Shown: positions 39,956-52,489 of the stretch, in pieces
Layout of the letters: each line of letters opens with the position of its first letter
Position numbering within the stretch: position 1 is the stretch's first letter
NCBI GenBank assembly: GCA_037178625.1
Contig: CM074144.1
Coordinates: 620,001 to 684,000, forward strand
Direction: 5' to 3'
Source of the DNA: Skeletonema tropicum
Lineage: Eukaryota > Bacillariophyta > Thalassiosirophyceae > Thalassiosirales > Thalassiosiraceae
Length of the DNA stretch: 64,000 nucleotides
Notes under the pieces: model-generated
What the model was told of the DNA's origin: nothing
Seen by the model: only the letters and a program-made list of their open reading frames with translations
Database searches by the model: none
Translations under genes and position numbers: made by a program

Positions 39956-40361
39956 GATCGTCCCTGTTGATGGTGCGATGTGATGAACAGTTAAAAAGAA
40001 TCGAATGCGAACAACAAGACGAAGATGACGAACCAGTGTTGTCATCGTCCTTGTCGATCATTTGGTGTGACGAAGAGATGGAAACAATTGAATGTGACAA
40101 ACTACAAGACGACGATGAACCAATAAGAGAAATGAGCTTTTCCACCTCCTCCCTAATCTGACACTCCAACACCTCCACACGAAGTGATGCATTCAACACC
40201 CGTTCCTTATGCCGATTTACCGACTCGAGGAGCTGACCCTGTTGGGTGTACTGCTGCTGCTGCTGCTGCTGCTGTTGCTCGCAGTGCTGTTCTCGCTCCC
40301 GCTGGAACCCGTGGAACTGTTGCTCCCGGAACGACGATGATGGTACCGATGCAATTGACAT
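39678..40361 (-). CDS. Asn-rich coiled-coil protein
   Basis: 227 residues from ATG 40361. A Gln run (CTG repeat on the plus strand, about 40251-40277) lies near residue 30, then a helical stretch (VNRHKERVLNASLRVEVLEC), Ser/Asp-rich spacers, a run of about 22 Asn encoded by a pure AAC tract, and a C-terminal coiled coil (QLEANILQLENDLLTEQRTL) rich in Glu, Leu and Gln. The frame is open upstream of the ATG for about 85 bp, and another Asn/Ser/Pro-rich frame ends over this one, so the true start or an upstream exon is uncertain. No family recognised. Confidence 0.5.
39888..39955 (+). repeat. (GTT)n microsatellite
   Basis: About 22 pure GTT units (AAC, Asn, in the minus-strand gene). The duplicated copy at 36085-36098 has about five, so the tract expanded after the duplication or shrank in unit 1. 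Confidence 0.9.
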
Positions 40362-41388
40362 TGTTGTGCTAGGAGATTTGGTCGAGGTGGTGGAGGTGGG
40401 AAGAGGAGTGAGTAGGTGGATGGTGATGGACGGAATCTACGGCGGCTGTTGCTGTGAGTAACTGATCGTAATGGATTTGGATGCTGATTGATGATGCCAA
40501 TGTTATTACCGACGTTGTTGTTGTTGTTGTCGTTGGAAGAGGAGATAGGATTGGCTTTGTCTACTACTCGTTCGGGAAGTTCCGCAGGTTTGCTAGAACA
40601 CATCTCGTGCACTTTGTTCGATGAATGTTTGCTCTTATCTATATAACAACAACGTTTGACTATGTATCAGGCTATTATCAGTCCTTACTGGCGTGTTAGT
40701 AGTAGTAGCAAGACAACTTGCTTTCAAAGTAGTATGTAGAATATGTGCATCAGTTAGTGGCAAGAGATAGCATCCTAACAAAGAGAACTATAACAAAAAA
40801 CACGATCTCATCATCCTTCCGAAAATATACAAGTAATCAGTCAAGAAAGGAGACGAGAAGGGGGGCTTGGATGGCTCAACCTTTTAAAGAACAAAGATGT
40901 CATGGCAAGTTGGGTATGTTGGGTATCGCCATTATTGGGGAGAGATATTGTTCTTGATGCTCGGCCCCCTGGACGTAATTTTGGCAAGGGAGGGCTTTTG
41001 TGAGGGTGGTGTCGGCCGGAAGCGGAAGATAGATGGAGAGAGAAAACTCCGGTACAAGTACCTTTTGGTAAGAGATAATTCTTAAGTGAAGTACTGCAAA
41101 TGCGGCTTCAACTATCTACCACTAAGTTAGGCTTTAGGGGGTACTTGTCGACCTATAAGTACCTATACTCTTGCGTACTTCGCGGACGGAGATTCAAAAA
41201 TTCCCCGGTTTGGCCCGGATTCTCGGGCGGATATTAACCACGTCAAGCCGAATTGAAGTATGTATGCAGTGATAAAAAATATAGTTTGCATGGAATCTGG
41301 ATGCAGTAGCGCAGTCAACGCGGTAAATGAAGTTTTATTAGGAGTAATACCATACCTGCAACACGTCCCACAACGAAGATAAAATATT
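40362..41388. other. Divergent intergenic region
   Basis: This lies between the Asn-rich gene (minus) and the two-exon gene at 41389 (plus). A minus-strand Ser/Asn-rich frame (40217-40612) overlaps the first; it could be an upstream exon but no splice pair joins it in frame by eye. No other gene. Confidence 0.35.
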
Positions 41389-42286
41389 ATGATGAAAGTA
41401 ATGAAGCCGCAGTGCTCAAGTAGGATGAGTAGTGCTTTGGAAGGTCGAGAAAGTGATGATGAAAGAAGCAACGTAATGTAAGCATCCTCTTTGGCATTGC
41501 TTTTTGTTTCAATTGATTCGATTTGATTTGTTGACAACTCGATCTTTTATCAACTCTACCCTTCATTGCAGCGAGGGTCTTCTACACGAAGCAATGCCGT
41601 CAATCAAGAAAGCTGATGCTGAAAGACTGGCACGTCAGCTATCAGTCTTGCTCCACAAGCAATCACCTCACATCTCGATGAAGGGCTCGCTCGCAAAAGA
41701 GCATCTCAAACGGCTTTCTATGAGAATTCTTCGACTTGCAAGAGAAAAGCGACGCCCATCGCTTTCTCTTGTTGATGCTACTGAAGAGATATCGAGACAA
41801 GACTGTAAAAAGAAGGCACTCTTTCCTCAGAACACGGACACAGACGCAAAAGTAGAACGGCACCACAGGTGCCTCATCAATGTGGTTGGAGAGGCCAAAT
41901 ATGACGAGATCGATACAATTACCAAGAAAATTAAGGACATTCGTAAGTGTTCAAGCTTATGGACGCAATACTCTCACCGTTTTGTGGACTCTGTTAAGCT
42001 AGACGAGCGTTTGCCAGCATCGAAAGGACTTCCCTCAGAGATATATGATGTCTACTTCCGCATCAAACTTTTGAACGTAATGGCCGTTCTCGATACGAAG
42101 TCAAGTGCAACATTTGAGGAAACATCTCAACCATGTGCCTGTATTGTGAACAAAGTGGATTGGGACCACCTCTTATGCGATGCCAAGGAGAAACTGGATG
42201 CTTTCCGAAAGCTTGAACGAGAGAGCTCAATGTCACCAGAGTTGACATTTCAGTGCAGATCAGGTTCATGCCACCGGCAATTGTGA
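41389..42286 (+). CDS. Unrecognised helical protein, two exons
   Basis: Exon 1 is 41389-41477 and exon 2 is 41572-42286. The donor GTAAGC and the acceptor CTTCATTGCAG join in frame across a 94-bp intron to give 267 residues. The first ATG after an upstream stop is 41389. The protein is helical and charged, with AERLARQLSVLLHKQSPH near the start of exon 2, a basic stretch LSMRILRLAREKRRPS and several Cys in the last quarter. No membrane segment and no domain that I recognise. Exon 2 alone also has an ATG (41594), so a shorter product is possible. Confidence 0.55.
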
Positions 42287-42609
42287 AAATTCTCAAGTCA
42301 TTGCACTGGGCCTAACCCCAACGTCCTTCCCATAACATTAAATTTTAGGAGAAGTAAGTACTTATTTTGTTTTTCATAAGAATACTTAGAGTACTATATG
42401 GTCGATTGATAGATAAGTGTGTACTCCTACTAAGGAGATTCTCCTAGAACTGGAAACTGTCTGTCCATCCCAATCAGTCACGAGTCTATCATTTTCACCA
42501 CCACAAGTCGCTTTTCTCAACGCAACCCAACGTCAATGGTGAAGAGCTGCCGCTAGCCGCTACATACTACCTCACCTTGTTATCTGTAAATCAATCAAGA
42601 ACACCAACC
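42287..42609. other. Intergenic region
   Basis: Nothing recognisable; probable promoter of the small zinc-finger gene. Confidence 0.4.
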
Positions 42610-43014
42610 ATGGGAAAGGGATCGAACGTCCAAAAGGCCCAAGCCGCTCGCGAGCGCAACCAAAAGAAAATGGGAAAATCCGACGAAGAGCGTAGGGCCG
42701 CCAGCGCAAAGGCGAAGCTAGATGCTTCCGCATTCATGTGCAAAATTTGCCGACAAACCTTCATGGTGAATTCTAAGCAGTCTCTTCTTTATTTACATGT
42801 GACTGCGAAACATGATGATAAGAAGGATAATCCGGTGGAATGTTTTGATAGTTTGGCTGATTTCGATCCGGCCGATCCGGATGGCAAAAATAAGGCCAAA
42901 GCGGCTGCTGCCGGACCGGTGAAACCGAAGAAGACTGCGAAGAAGAAGGATGATGATCTTGCTTCTTTATTAGATGCTGGGCTATCAATGGGAAAGAAGA
43001 AGGGGAAAAAATAA
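42610..43014 (+). CDS. Small zinc-finger protein (ZNF706/At2g23090-like)
   Basis: 134 residues from ATG 42610. The start MGKGSNVQKAQAARERNQKK is typical of small eukaryotic proteins of the 4F5/ZNF706 type. One C2H2-like finger follows: FMCKICRQTFMVNSKQSLLY then LHVTAKHDDK, with Cys-x2-Cys and two His. Homologues are usually 70-80 residues; here a Lys/Ala/Asp-rich tail of about 60 residues is added. These proteins are basic and widely conserved, with a poorly defined role possibly in translation or transcription control. The codon pattern is clean and there is no intron. Confidence 0.8.
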   Translation: MGKGSNVQKAQAARERNQKKMGKSDEERRAASAKAKLDASAFMCKICRQTFMVNSKQSLLYLHVTAKHDDKKDNPVECFDSLADFDPADPDGKNKAKAAAAGPVKPKKTAKKKDDDLASLLDAGLSMGKKKGKK

Positions 43015-43705
43015 ATTCATTGTTGTTTGTGATATACCGAGGATTGGAACGGGGAATGAATGATTTTTCTTTTTTCTGTGTAATTCTCTTGGGGTTAAGA
43101 AGGACACTTTGACTGAAGAACTACATTCACACTCCAAATATTCGTCAGATTGCAACTCAGAAAAAATGTTAGTAAGATTCTGATGTAGTACGAAGTGTGG
43201 TTGCGAATGACGACGACGACTCTCATATATATTGTTAGAAAAGTTTAAATGAAAAGAGTTTTTCGGTATGTGCGCCTGACATCAACAGCTGTACTTTTCA
43301 TCATCCTACCTCATTCACAACTTTGTCCGAAGGCGAGGAAGATTATTTCTACTGCTTGTTTGGCTAGTCTACAAGTAGAAATGATCACTAGCAAATGCGG
43401 ATACTCTTACTGCCTGCTCTTGCTCTTGTTGCGCCTCTTGCTCTTGATGTTGCTTGGTGATTTTGTTTGCTGCTCGTCACTTTTATGAGCCAACATCCAT
43501 ATCCACATCCGCATTCCATTCCCCTACAGAAACAATGAACGAGTAAGTGAGTGAACTGTTAAGGATTACTTCCATCGAGCATGGCCAATCCTTCCCTGGA
43601 GACGTCAAAGCTGCACTCACTTCGTTTTTCTTGTTTGTATTTTGTGCAGCTTGCTTACTATATATATAAGTAACTTCATAATATTTAGCTTGCATTCTCC
43701 CTCAT
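43015..43705. other. Intergenic region
   Basis: No protein gene is supported. A Leu-rich 79-codon frame at 43249-43488 has no ATG context or homology that I can name. Confidence 0.35.
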
Positions 43706-43820
43706 GAACGACCATATCACAGTGACAGCACCGCTTCCCGCCTGCTCAGCGACGTTGAAGCACTGTCGGGCCAGGTTAGTACTACGGTGGGGGACCACGT
43801 TGGAATCCCTGGTATTGTTC
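43706..43820 (+). rRNA. 5S ribosomal RNA
   Basis: Conserved blocks in order: GACCATATCAC, GCACCGCTTCCCG, TCAGCGACGTTGAAGC (box A), GGGCCAGGTTAGTACTACGG, GGGGGACCACGTTGGAATCC (box C area). The 5-prime GAACGA pairs with 3-prime TTGTTC to close helix I, giving about 115 nt. TTTTGCTCTTTTT right after it is a pol III terminator. A few bases differ from the usual consensus, so this could be a variant or slightly decayed copy. Single gene here, not in a tandem array. Confidence 0.8.
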
Positions 43821-44309
43821 TTTTGCTCTTTTTGCTCATTCTTGCCAGTTTTGACAGATAGATAAATTATTTTATTCACTACTCCCTCTAGAGACACCTG
43901 TGTCAGTAGAGAAAGAAGAATTTAATTTGATTGTAGTCTACCTACATAGGAGTAAGAAGAATTGTCATCACAAAGGGACCATTAACTCGCCGTATGTATT
44001 TCTTTTGTAGTGTATTTTATTGGCTTGGATTGGATGCAGCTAGGCTCTGGACACTGCTTATATTTACGTACTCCACACCTCCACCCTTTATTGCTACCTA
44101 TTTTGGTTTTTCCAAGGTTGAGACGTAGATGCTAGAGCTCTACTGCTTTCAAGTTGTTTGTCATTACAAGAAGTTAGGTAATTGCAAACGTGAAAGAAGA
44201 TTACTTCAATGTTTTATTCACAAACAAGTTCAACAAAAGATGACGACAAGTGCTTTGTAATCAGAAATGTTCTCTACTTATGATTTAATTCCTTGCGTGC
44301 ATAAAATTA
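43821..44309. other. Intergenic region
   Basis: Nothing recognisable beyond the 5S terminator at its left edge. Confidence 0.4.
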
Positions 44310-47300
44310 TTAAGGGTCAATGCCACGTAGACGGTAACCACTTCCGGACGCAGTCTCCCATTCATCATTACTGTCATCTTCTGCTTCTTCACTAACACTC
44401 ATGGAGCTGCTGAACAAGAGTGGAAGAGTAGTCACATTCTTGCGTCCCCGAGAGCGGCTTCTAGATTTGATTCTCATCTTTGCTGTGGTAAGATTATCGG
44501 TGGAACGACTCCTGTCTAGGACTGGAGCACTGTGGGTACTGCTGACACTGACATCACCAGAGTAGCCAGTGAAATTTCCAGCCACAGAACTCGATGAGTG
44601 GCCAACGGGTTGAGCTGGCCTTCTGTTATTGCTTTCCAGGTACTCGCCAAGACCAGGTGCAGAACGTTTGGCTTGCACGTCACCTCTTCTATTGGTATTG
44701 ACTTCCGTCCGTGCATTGATACATCGGATGTACGTACCCCACTGAGAGGGCGGAAATGATTTTGTAGACCCGCGAGTGTTTACTTTGAAGCGAATCGATC
44801 GATTCGTACCATCAGTCAACTTGATCTTTCACAATCGCATAAGTCCAAGACCCATCCGAGCGTCGAACAAAAGCGGCATCATTCACTCGAATTTGAGATA
44901 CTGCAGCTGCCGTCTCCCTCTTGGAGGTGATGATCATATCTTCGTCAGTACCTTTGTCACCAATTTCATAGTTTGGAAGGCGGATGAGGGACATATCCAT
45001 CCATCGAAACAGGCTCTTCAGTGTCAAGAACTCCGTTGTACCATATTCCGGCAGATACGAGGCCCTTGTCATACACCATTTCACCTCTTCCGTGGGGAAG
45101 ATACTGCTCATTTACCTCGCCTGTATAACGACCTGATTGGCCATTGTAATCACTCCACGGTAGACCATTTACTTTCTTGCTCCTAGGCGGTTTGTGTTCC
45201 ACAATAGCACGAGAGTCCTGCTGATAGGGCTGTTCGTAATTTGTAACTGCATCACTCATGATGCTTTGATAATCTTCATCCATTGGAGGCTCAGACGGTG
45301 CAGGTACCAGCGACTCCAATGGTTCCTGGACTTCTTCCTTTTCCTTCTTCTCAACATCATCACGATGCTTCTTTTTCTTCTTCTTGCTCTTTTTCGGCGT
45401 AAAATCATCATCACCAACATTCATAGCAATAATTGGATCACTCTTCTTCCTTTCATCAGTCCTCTTTCTTATCCTCATTATTCTTCTTCTCCCGACGTTT
45501 CTTCTTCTTCTTTTCTGCCATCCTATCTTGTGTCGCTCTCATATGTTCCACAGCACAGTCAGGACAATGCTTAAACAAGATTTTCCACCCCCCAAACAGC
45601 TTTGGCTTTTGCAATCGAATGTGTGGGTGGAAGAGACAGCGGCCCTTGGCGTCACACAATCGCGGTACGTCCCCATTCATCAGTGCAAGTTCAATTCCCA
45701 GTGATACTGCGTGCTCGTCGTCATCATCGGCAATACTAATACTGCCACAGGTGTCAATGTGTGGGGTAGGAGAAGTTACCAGACGAGAAATTAGCTTGCT
45801 GCTACTCTTCTTTTGTTTCTGGGGCATGTTGTGACTATCATGCTCATCACTAACATTCGAAGAATCCAGTGTCGGTCGCCTTCGTGAATCATTAGATGGA
45901 TCATCCTTATATTCGGACGAACCACTCTGGAGGGAAGCCCTATATGAATCCTTCAACGATACCGGAGATCTTACCGACCTAAGCGAATCCTTTGATGGGG
46001 ATGGTTTCAACGACCGGAGCGGATGAGAAAGTCGATTCATAACACTTCCAGAGGCAGAACTTGCGTTGAAAGGATGTTTTTCGCCGCTTGTTCGTCGTTT
46101 CGGAAATCGTGGAAAGGGGTTGTTGAAACTAGATTGTCTCTCAGGCGATGATGCCCTATCACTAGACTCACTCGATCGTCCTTCACTTGGAGGCGGATCT
46201 CGGGCCTTACTTTTGGACCTTATTGATTTGTGCTTCCTTTCATCGCCCTCACGAGATGATTTCTTGGATGAAGACTTTTTACTCTTTCTCGACGTTTTGA
46301 CGGTAGTAGACGACGCCTTTTTCGCTCGACTTATCGATTCCTCGGCATCTCGACTAGTCACAATCATTGACACACTCTTGGCCTTGGCATTCACTTCCAA
46401 ATTGTCGTCGTCGTCGTCGTCGTCATTGGGAGAGTAGTCTTGGGAAGTATTGTATCGATTGGAAGACATTTCCGAATGATTGGCCACATCGTTCATGGAA
46501 TATCGCTTGTCGTCTCTTACCCTATTATTCGATGACGGTGGTTGTTGTTGAGATTGCGGATGATGATTCGTACGACGTTGCTGCTGACGACCGTCCTCGT
46601 CGTAAGAGGGATGCAAAAAGACGTGAAGGGGCAAGATGCTCATCATCTCCATGTGCATCCCCTCTTTCAACATCGACATTACTACTACGCTTATCTGAAG
46701 TCTCTCCCCGAGCATACATTTTCGCCAATTGATTCACTTGGTATCTATCATCACTGCTGCTGTGATCACTACCCCGGTAACTACTTCTTTGTTCATCTAC
46801 CGAAAATGATTGAGACCGAGAATGATCCTGTGGATGATGGTGTGAATGTTGCTCCTGCTCCTGCTGTTGATGATGATGTTGCTGCTGTTGTTGTTGCCCA
46901 CTACGACTAGTTTGTTGCTGTGCACGATGATCATCCGAATAAGAAAAAGATCTGGAAGTGTACGCCCGTTGCTCCGAGTTCGAAAGTGTATGTCGTCGTC
47001 CGTACTCAGAAGAAGAGGAGGATACTTCATGAAACGAATGCTTGGAGGGGGAGGAGGATTCTTCATTATTCGTTGTCATATTATTTCGTCTTGCATATTG
47101 CCTTTCGGATTGTGTGGAGGAAGGAGTATGTTCTATAAGAGGGGAGGGAGATGATACATGAAATGACCTTTGCTTGGAGCCACCACGAGAAGAAGAATTC
47201 GATGGATGATGTGGTTGTTGTTGTTGCTGTTGTTGATGGTGACGATGATAATGCCCGTCCTGTGCTACCGACGGATTACCACCAATATTATAAGCACCCT

Positions 47301-49666
47301 GACTGGCACTACGTTGGTGTTCTGGTCTTCTACTACTACCACCTCCCTTATTACTACTTCGGCTAGCACTCCGACTACTCCTCCGGCTAGTAGTAGTAGT
47401 GGTATTGCCACGAGGACTACCTCTACTACTATTTCGATTGTTGCCACCACTACTCCTGCTGCTACTGTTACCACTACCATCCTCACCACTACTACCACCA
47501 CCCTTTCTAGCCTCGGCAGCAGCAAGAGCTGCCTGAACTGCACCCGAACGACGACTACTACTACTGCTCTTATTACCACTATTCACAACATCCCGATGAT
47601 GATGATGATAAGTGGATGGCATTTCAGATTCAGTAGTTGCCTCACTAATCCTTCGTAATGTCCGTTCATCTTGTTGTTGTTGCTGTTGCTGCTGCTGCTG
47701 ATGATGATGATGTTGTCTTCGATGATTACTACTACTACTACTGTTCGAATTATTCCCCCATCCCCACCACCACCACCACCACCACCACGGTGATGATGAT
47801 TATTATGACGAGTAGTAGTAGGTGCATGATGATACACATCGTTCATCTCCTCCCCTGCCACTTCCTCCATTTCATCATCATCCTCTTCCTCCTCACCCTC
47901 AAAAAAGCTACCATCATCATCCTCCTCCTGACTGTTACGTCGTTGTTTACCACTGTTGTTGTTGTCTCTTCCACCCCCACGAATATGTTGGGGTGCTGTA
48001 TGCAAATAACCGTTGTTTCCTCCCCCCATCATTTCATCATCATCATCATCATTGTTGTTGTTGGTGTAGTACACCTCCTCCCCATGGGAAATAGGACTGT
48101 CCTCCTCGTTAGCATCACTATGTGCATCATCATCATCATCATCACTGTTGGTATGGATGTTGACATTATTGCGATGATGATGATAATTAGTATTGCTAGT
48201 AGCCGTATCCTTTCGTCTTGATGATCTACTACTTTTGCCACCACCACCACTATCACTACTAGAAGACTTGCCCTCTCTCCTCCTCGAAGAAGAAGAGGAA
48301 GTATTTGACATACCATTATTCATTGGCTGTTGTGGTGACTGTATTGGTGGTGGTGACTGTATTGGTGGTGGTCTAGATTGAACAGCAGATTGCTGTTGTT
48401 GTTGAGAATGATCCTCCCCATGATGATGATGATGATGATGATTGGTAGTAGTAGTAGTATCCTCCCCCCTTTGATTCCCTAGTAGAGGTGGGACTCGCAA
48501 TCGCACCACCAACACCATTAGTTACACCCTCCTCTACACCACCTCCAATACCATTTGAATTGCTATTATTAATATTGGTAGGTGATACCACCTCCCCCCA
48601 TTATTGCCAGTAGGACTCACCACCCCCTGCTGCTGCTGTTGTTGCTGCTGTTGTTTATTCCAATCCCTCATGGCACGTAAACTTTGCATCCTCAAAGCTA
48701 TTTCCGCATCACGATTGGTCCGTGATTGGTTCATAATAATTGGTGATGGTTGTTCGGGACTTCCAATGGTTGGTGGTAGTCTCCCCTCATCCTTATAACT
48801 GTTAGTATTATTATAACTGTTGTTATTATTGTGTTGTTGTGGTGGTGATTATTAGTATTGGAGGAGGAGGAAGTGACCAATCCAGCAACACAGGTCATTG
48901 GCAAATTCCGCACGGTTCGCTCCACCTCCCCTCCCCACCACCTCCACCACTACCCAATTTAATGGGTGGTGTTGTTAGTACGAGAGGAGGAGGAGGAGGA
49001 GGAGGGAGTCGGATGTAAGTACGAATTGTAATCATCGGAACTCATCATTCCAATACTGGATATTTCGGTGGCATCATCGGCTGTAGGTAGTAGTATTGAA
49101 TTTGACAACAGCAGAGGTATTGGTGGTCGGTGGCAGTGGTGGTGGTGGTTGTGCCCCTTGATGATGATATTGGCGTTGGTGGTAATGGAGAGGAGAATTT
49201 TAGTTGCCCCCCACCACCACCACTATGATTATTGATATTCGTAGCAGCAGTAGTAGTGTTGTTGTTGTTGTTGTTGTTATCAGCATTCTGTTCGTCAGCA
49301 GGAGGACTCGCACTCAAATTACTCAATCGATATAATAGCGAAGGATCTTTTTTAATATCTCCAATCATTGCCTTCATTGCCTCGAGATCATCGGTGGTGA
49401 TTGATTCTTCTTCGACTACCTACCGCCTTGACGGTATTATTGGCGGCAACGGAAGCGGAAGCGGTGGTGACACTTTTGGGTGGAGTGGAGGTGTACGGTG
49501 TTGGTGACATGATGTTTCGTGAGGAGGGCTGTTTGGATGTTGAGTTGTTGTTGTTGCTTGATGTACGTTGCCGTCGGCTATTATTACTACTAGTATTACC
49601 TGTGCTCTTGTTGCTTGAATGATTATTATTACGATTACTCCTTGATGTCAAACCCGTTGCATGCAT
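44310..49666 (-). pseudogene. Large low-complexity MORN protein gene with many frame breaks
   Basis: The minus strand carries pieces of one long gene in alternating frames from about ATG 49666 to a stop at 44310. The N-terminal 3.5 kb encodes Ser/Asn/Gln/His/Asp-rich disorder. Then come a Ser/Lys-rich part, a segment with HCPDCAVEHMRATQDRM, a Lys-rich run, a MORN unit (GRYTGEVNEQYLPHGRGEM), NYEIGDKGTDEDMII, RRSDGSWTYAIV and a basic Ser-rich tail. The last part is homologous to the protein at 13706-14680, which shows where frames should join. Breaks lie near 49430, 48960, 48600, 48470, 47770, 46640, 45465, 45005 (a 4-base ATGG duplication) and 44835, mostly at homopolymers. Either a recent pseudogene or an intact gene with consensus errors; I cannot decide. 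Confidence 0.6.
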
Positions 49667-50269
49667 CTTTTACACGTCGTAAGTCTTGAAAGAGAAGGAA
49701 CCGTAGAGGGGCTGCTGAGCTGTACTCACATTACTTTAAGTAGAGGTGTTCAGTAGTCATCAAGTAAGTTAGGGCAATGACTACTCGTGGTTTTTTATGT
49801 CTTGTGCGGAAAAAAGGCAATGTAATCACGAAAGCTTGAAGGGCACTTGACCCTTGAAGTTTAATCTTGGAATTTCTATCCGGTTTTACATGCTCAGGTA
49901 CGACAGTTGTTTGGTCGGATGCCTTCGCCGCCGGCGGGTCATAGATCACAAATGACTTACTCCTACTTGCTCACAGGAACATCCCAAAAACTGCGTTTAC
50001 CTCTTTTGAATATTTGTACCCCACCGTACGATTTTATTTGTGTGAAACTTTTGAACCCCCTTTGAAAATAGAGGTTGAATAGAGGTTGTGGAAAACATTA
50101 TGGAAGTTAAACCCCGACTAATTCACTAACGGTATCTTTCTGCACGATCTCAATTAGACCGGCCTATTGTACACATATATAACACTCTCGTATGTACTTC
50201 TCTAGACCAAATTCCAATCAGAGGATCTAAGCTGAGTCTAAAAACTAAGCTAAGCACATACTAATTCCT
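49667..50269. other. Intergenic region
   Basis: Nothing recognisable. It probably holds the promoter of the MORN gene on its left side. Confidence 0.35.
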
Positions 50270-51022
50270 ATGTATAATTCCGGCTGTAGCCGAATGCTGG
50301 AGAACGATTTTGCAGAAAACAATCATGATGGCCGCTGTTTCCCCTACGTTTCCGCTAGTATTTCGATGTCAATAATACCACCTCCACATCGATACCATGG
50401 CGCAAAACTCTCACAAAAAGAAATCCGACGCAGCATGGCTAAAACAATGAAAGAATTCGCACTATTTAGGGTGAGGAGGAGCTCCTTGCAAAGGAGACAC
50501 AACATGGTACACAATAGGTACACAATCTACAAAAAGATTCTTGAATGCCCAATCAGAGTAGAGAAACAGCTCAGCGCTGGTGGATCTACACTCGTATTTG
50601 TCAAACTACTGCCATGTACTTGTGGCTATAATCACACTCTGCACGAACATCTGCTGCATTCAAGAGTGTGTCGTTTGATGAGTCGCTACAGCTCTAAAAT
50701 GAATTGGCAGGCCGTGCTGGAATTGATACGAGTTCAAGAAGGTATATCTATGAGAGACTGCTTCAAGAAGCAGCTGGTAAAGAGTACGAAGCTTGGCGTC
50801 TGGGGTTGATCCAGGATCCAGGATGCATATATTGCCGGAACGACTGTGCCTCCACTTCACCGTGTGGGTTTTGAAAGTGCAAAAGCATTGGCAAATAACA
50901 TCATGAAAGCTGTAGGGAACGCGCCTTTGAGATGTGGAACCAGCGATGAAATGAGCCAACAATTTGCTACCCAAGTGCAATCTCTGTTAGATAGCACTAC
51001 CCATAAAGAAAGAATGTCTTGA
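50270..51022 (+). pseudogene. Unrecognised frame interrupted by one in-frame TGA
   Basis: From ATG 50270 a frame runs 179 codons to TGA at 50807. The same frame is then open for another 70 codons to TGA 51020. Both parts look like protein: KLLPCTCGYNHTLHEHLLHS before the stop, IAGTTVPPLHRVGFESAKAL after it. No family is recognised. The stop could be a nonsense mutation or a base error, or the gene could end at 50807. A 56-codon frame (51097-51267) with KPSPKKKRRTNVPK lies just downstream and may be another piece. Confidence 0.35.
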
Positions 51023-52489
51023 CTTTCAACGCGGTGGAATGGGGGCCGCCATCGGTGCTACCTCTCTCTCTGTGTGTGTATGTTCCTGCTGCTGCGATGG
51101 GTAGACAAGTGGTTGAAGCTCCGACATTGGGACAAGTAACAAACGAAGTAAGAGACGAATTGGCAACAAAGCCGTCACCCAAGAAGAAAAGAAGAACTAA
51201 TGTACCAAAAGTTATTGATCCGGTATTGGAAAGTAGAAGAGAGGCTGCCGCACCTAACAATGCGTGAGAAGGGAGTTACACAAGAACAAATCATTGAAAA
51301 TAGGATACGATGCCAAGTCTGCTTCACGCTGCTGGAGTTTCAGTATCAAAACGTGGGAAGTGTATAAAAGGCTCAAATTTGAATGGTTATCGACCACGAA
51401 TTATACCACAATTACGGTAAAAAACGAGATGAAAGTAAAAGTGATTATATAAAGCGAAGGTACGAAGAGTCAAAGGCAGGCAAATAGTGCATAATAAGCG
51501 AAGAAGGAGCAATTGCATCATCATCCTCTCTTTTCGTAGGAGTATCGTAGATTCTGAGGCTCGCTTCGCTCGCCTTTCTTCCCCTCTTTTTCCCCCGCTT
51601 TTTTCCTCTCTTTTCCCCCGACCCGAGCTCGGATAAACCCCAAATCGAGGGCCTCTACTTATGACTAAAATGCATTCTATGTACTTATGGTACCTACGTA
51701 TCAAGTACCTACCTACTACAATATACTTTCAACTTTCAACTCACTCTCACATCTACTTATCTCTCGCCTCCTTTCTTCTTTCTTGTCTTCTTTCGGCCAA
51801 AAAAGAAGCACCCATCCAATTCCCATTCTCGACCGCGACTTCTTGGTCAATTCATTTAACGAGTGGGGACAACATCTGTCTTCAAGTACCTACACAGGAA
51901 AGAGGTCAGGCCTCAATGGCCTACCTGGCAGGCAGACGATCACTGTTGTCATCCCAAAGCCAAGACCCAGCCAACCCAGCGTAGGGGTTGTCGCCACCTT
52001 ACTTAGGTGCGGTTCCGCGACGAGTCTACGAAGCCGATGAAGACGAAGAAGGCGATTGTTACTCATTCTTCTCTCAAAGCTGATTTGAGCTTGTTTATCG
52101 ACATAATTATCCCATAGTAAGGTGGTGCGTTCGTTTGATCACATGAATACTTATCAAGTCTAAGAAGGTGTAGTTGATCTTCTCTGAGTGTCAGTTTACT
52201 CTTAGGAATAGGTATTCTCTAGAGAGAGAGTCAGATTTATGAATGGGGAACGCAAGAAGAGCGAGAATTCCCTGAAAGAAAACCCGAAGTGTTGATCATG
52301 GGATAAGCTAGGATTATCATACTTTACTGCCAACGCATTTGGCTGACTGTCGACCAGACGCACATATTTATGTTGCCGTGCAAACCAGAAAATACGTGAA
52401 TGGAGCCAAGTTACAAAGAGAAAGCGGTGATAAATACGGCGCTTGCTATGTAAGAACTTCTCATTATGATCAGCATCACTGCTAAACAT
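51023..52489. other. Intergenic region
   Basis: Apart from the possible 56-codon fragment at 51097-51267, no gene is supported. A pyrimidine-rich tract spans about 51565-51620 and contains CTCGCTTCGCTCGC, which also occurs at the end of the 317-bp retroelement repeats. Confidence 0.35.

Larger units (their letters stand above)
36690..40135 (+). repeat. Segmental tandem duplication, unit 2
   Basis: Partner of 32900-36285, same orientation. It contains the expanded GTT tract. Since the Asn-rich gene is complete only here, unit 2 looks like the original and unit 1 the derived copy. Confidence 0.8.

Noticed and set aside
45384..48381. Many plus-strand frames rich in Leu/Phe/Ser or Tyr/His
   Set aside because: Reflections of low-complexity minus-strand coding sequence; no ATG context or domain.
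46525..49666. Possible multiple tiny introns explaining frame changes in the MORN gene
   Set aside because: The changes sit at homopolymers or a 4-base duplication, without GT-AG pairs at suitable spacing.
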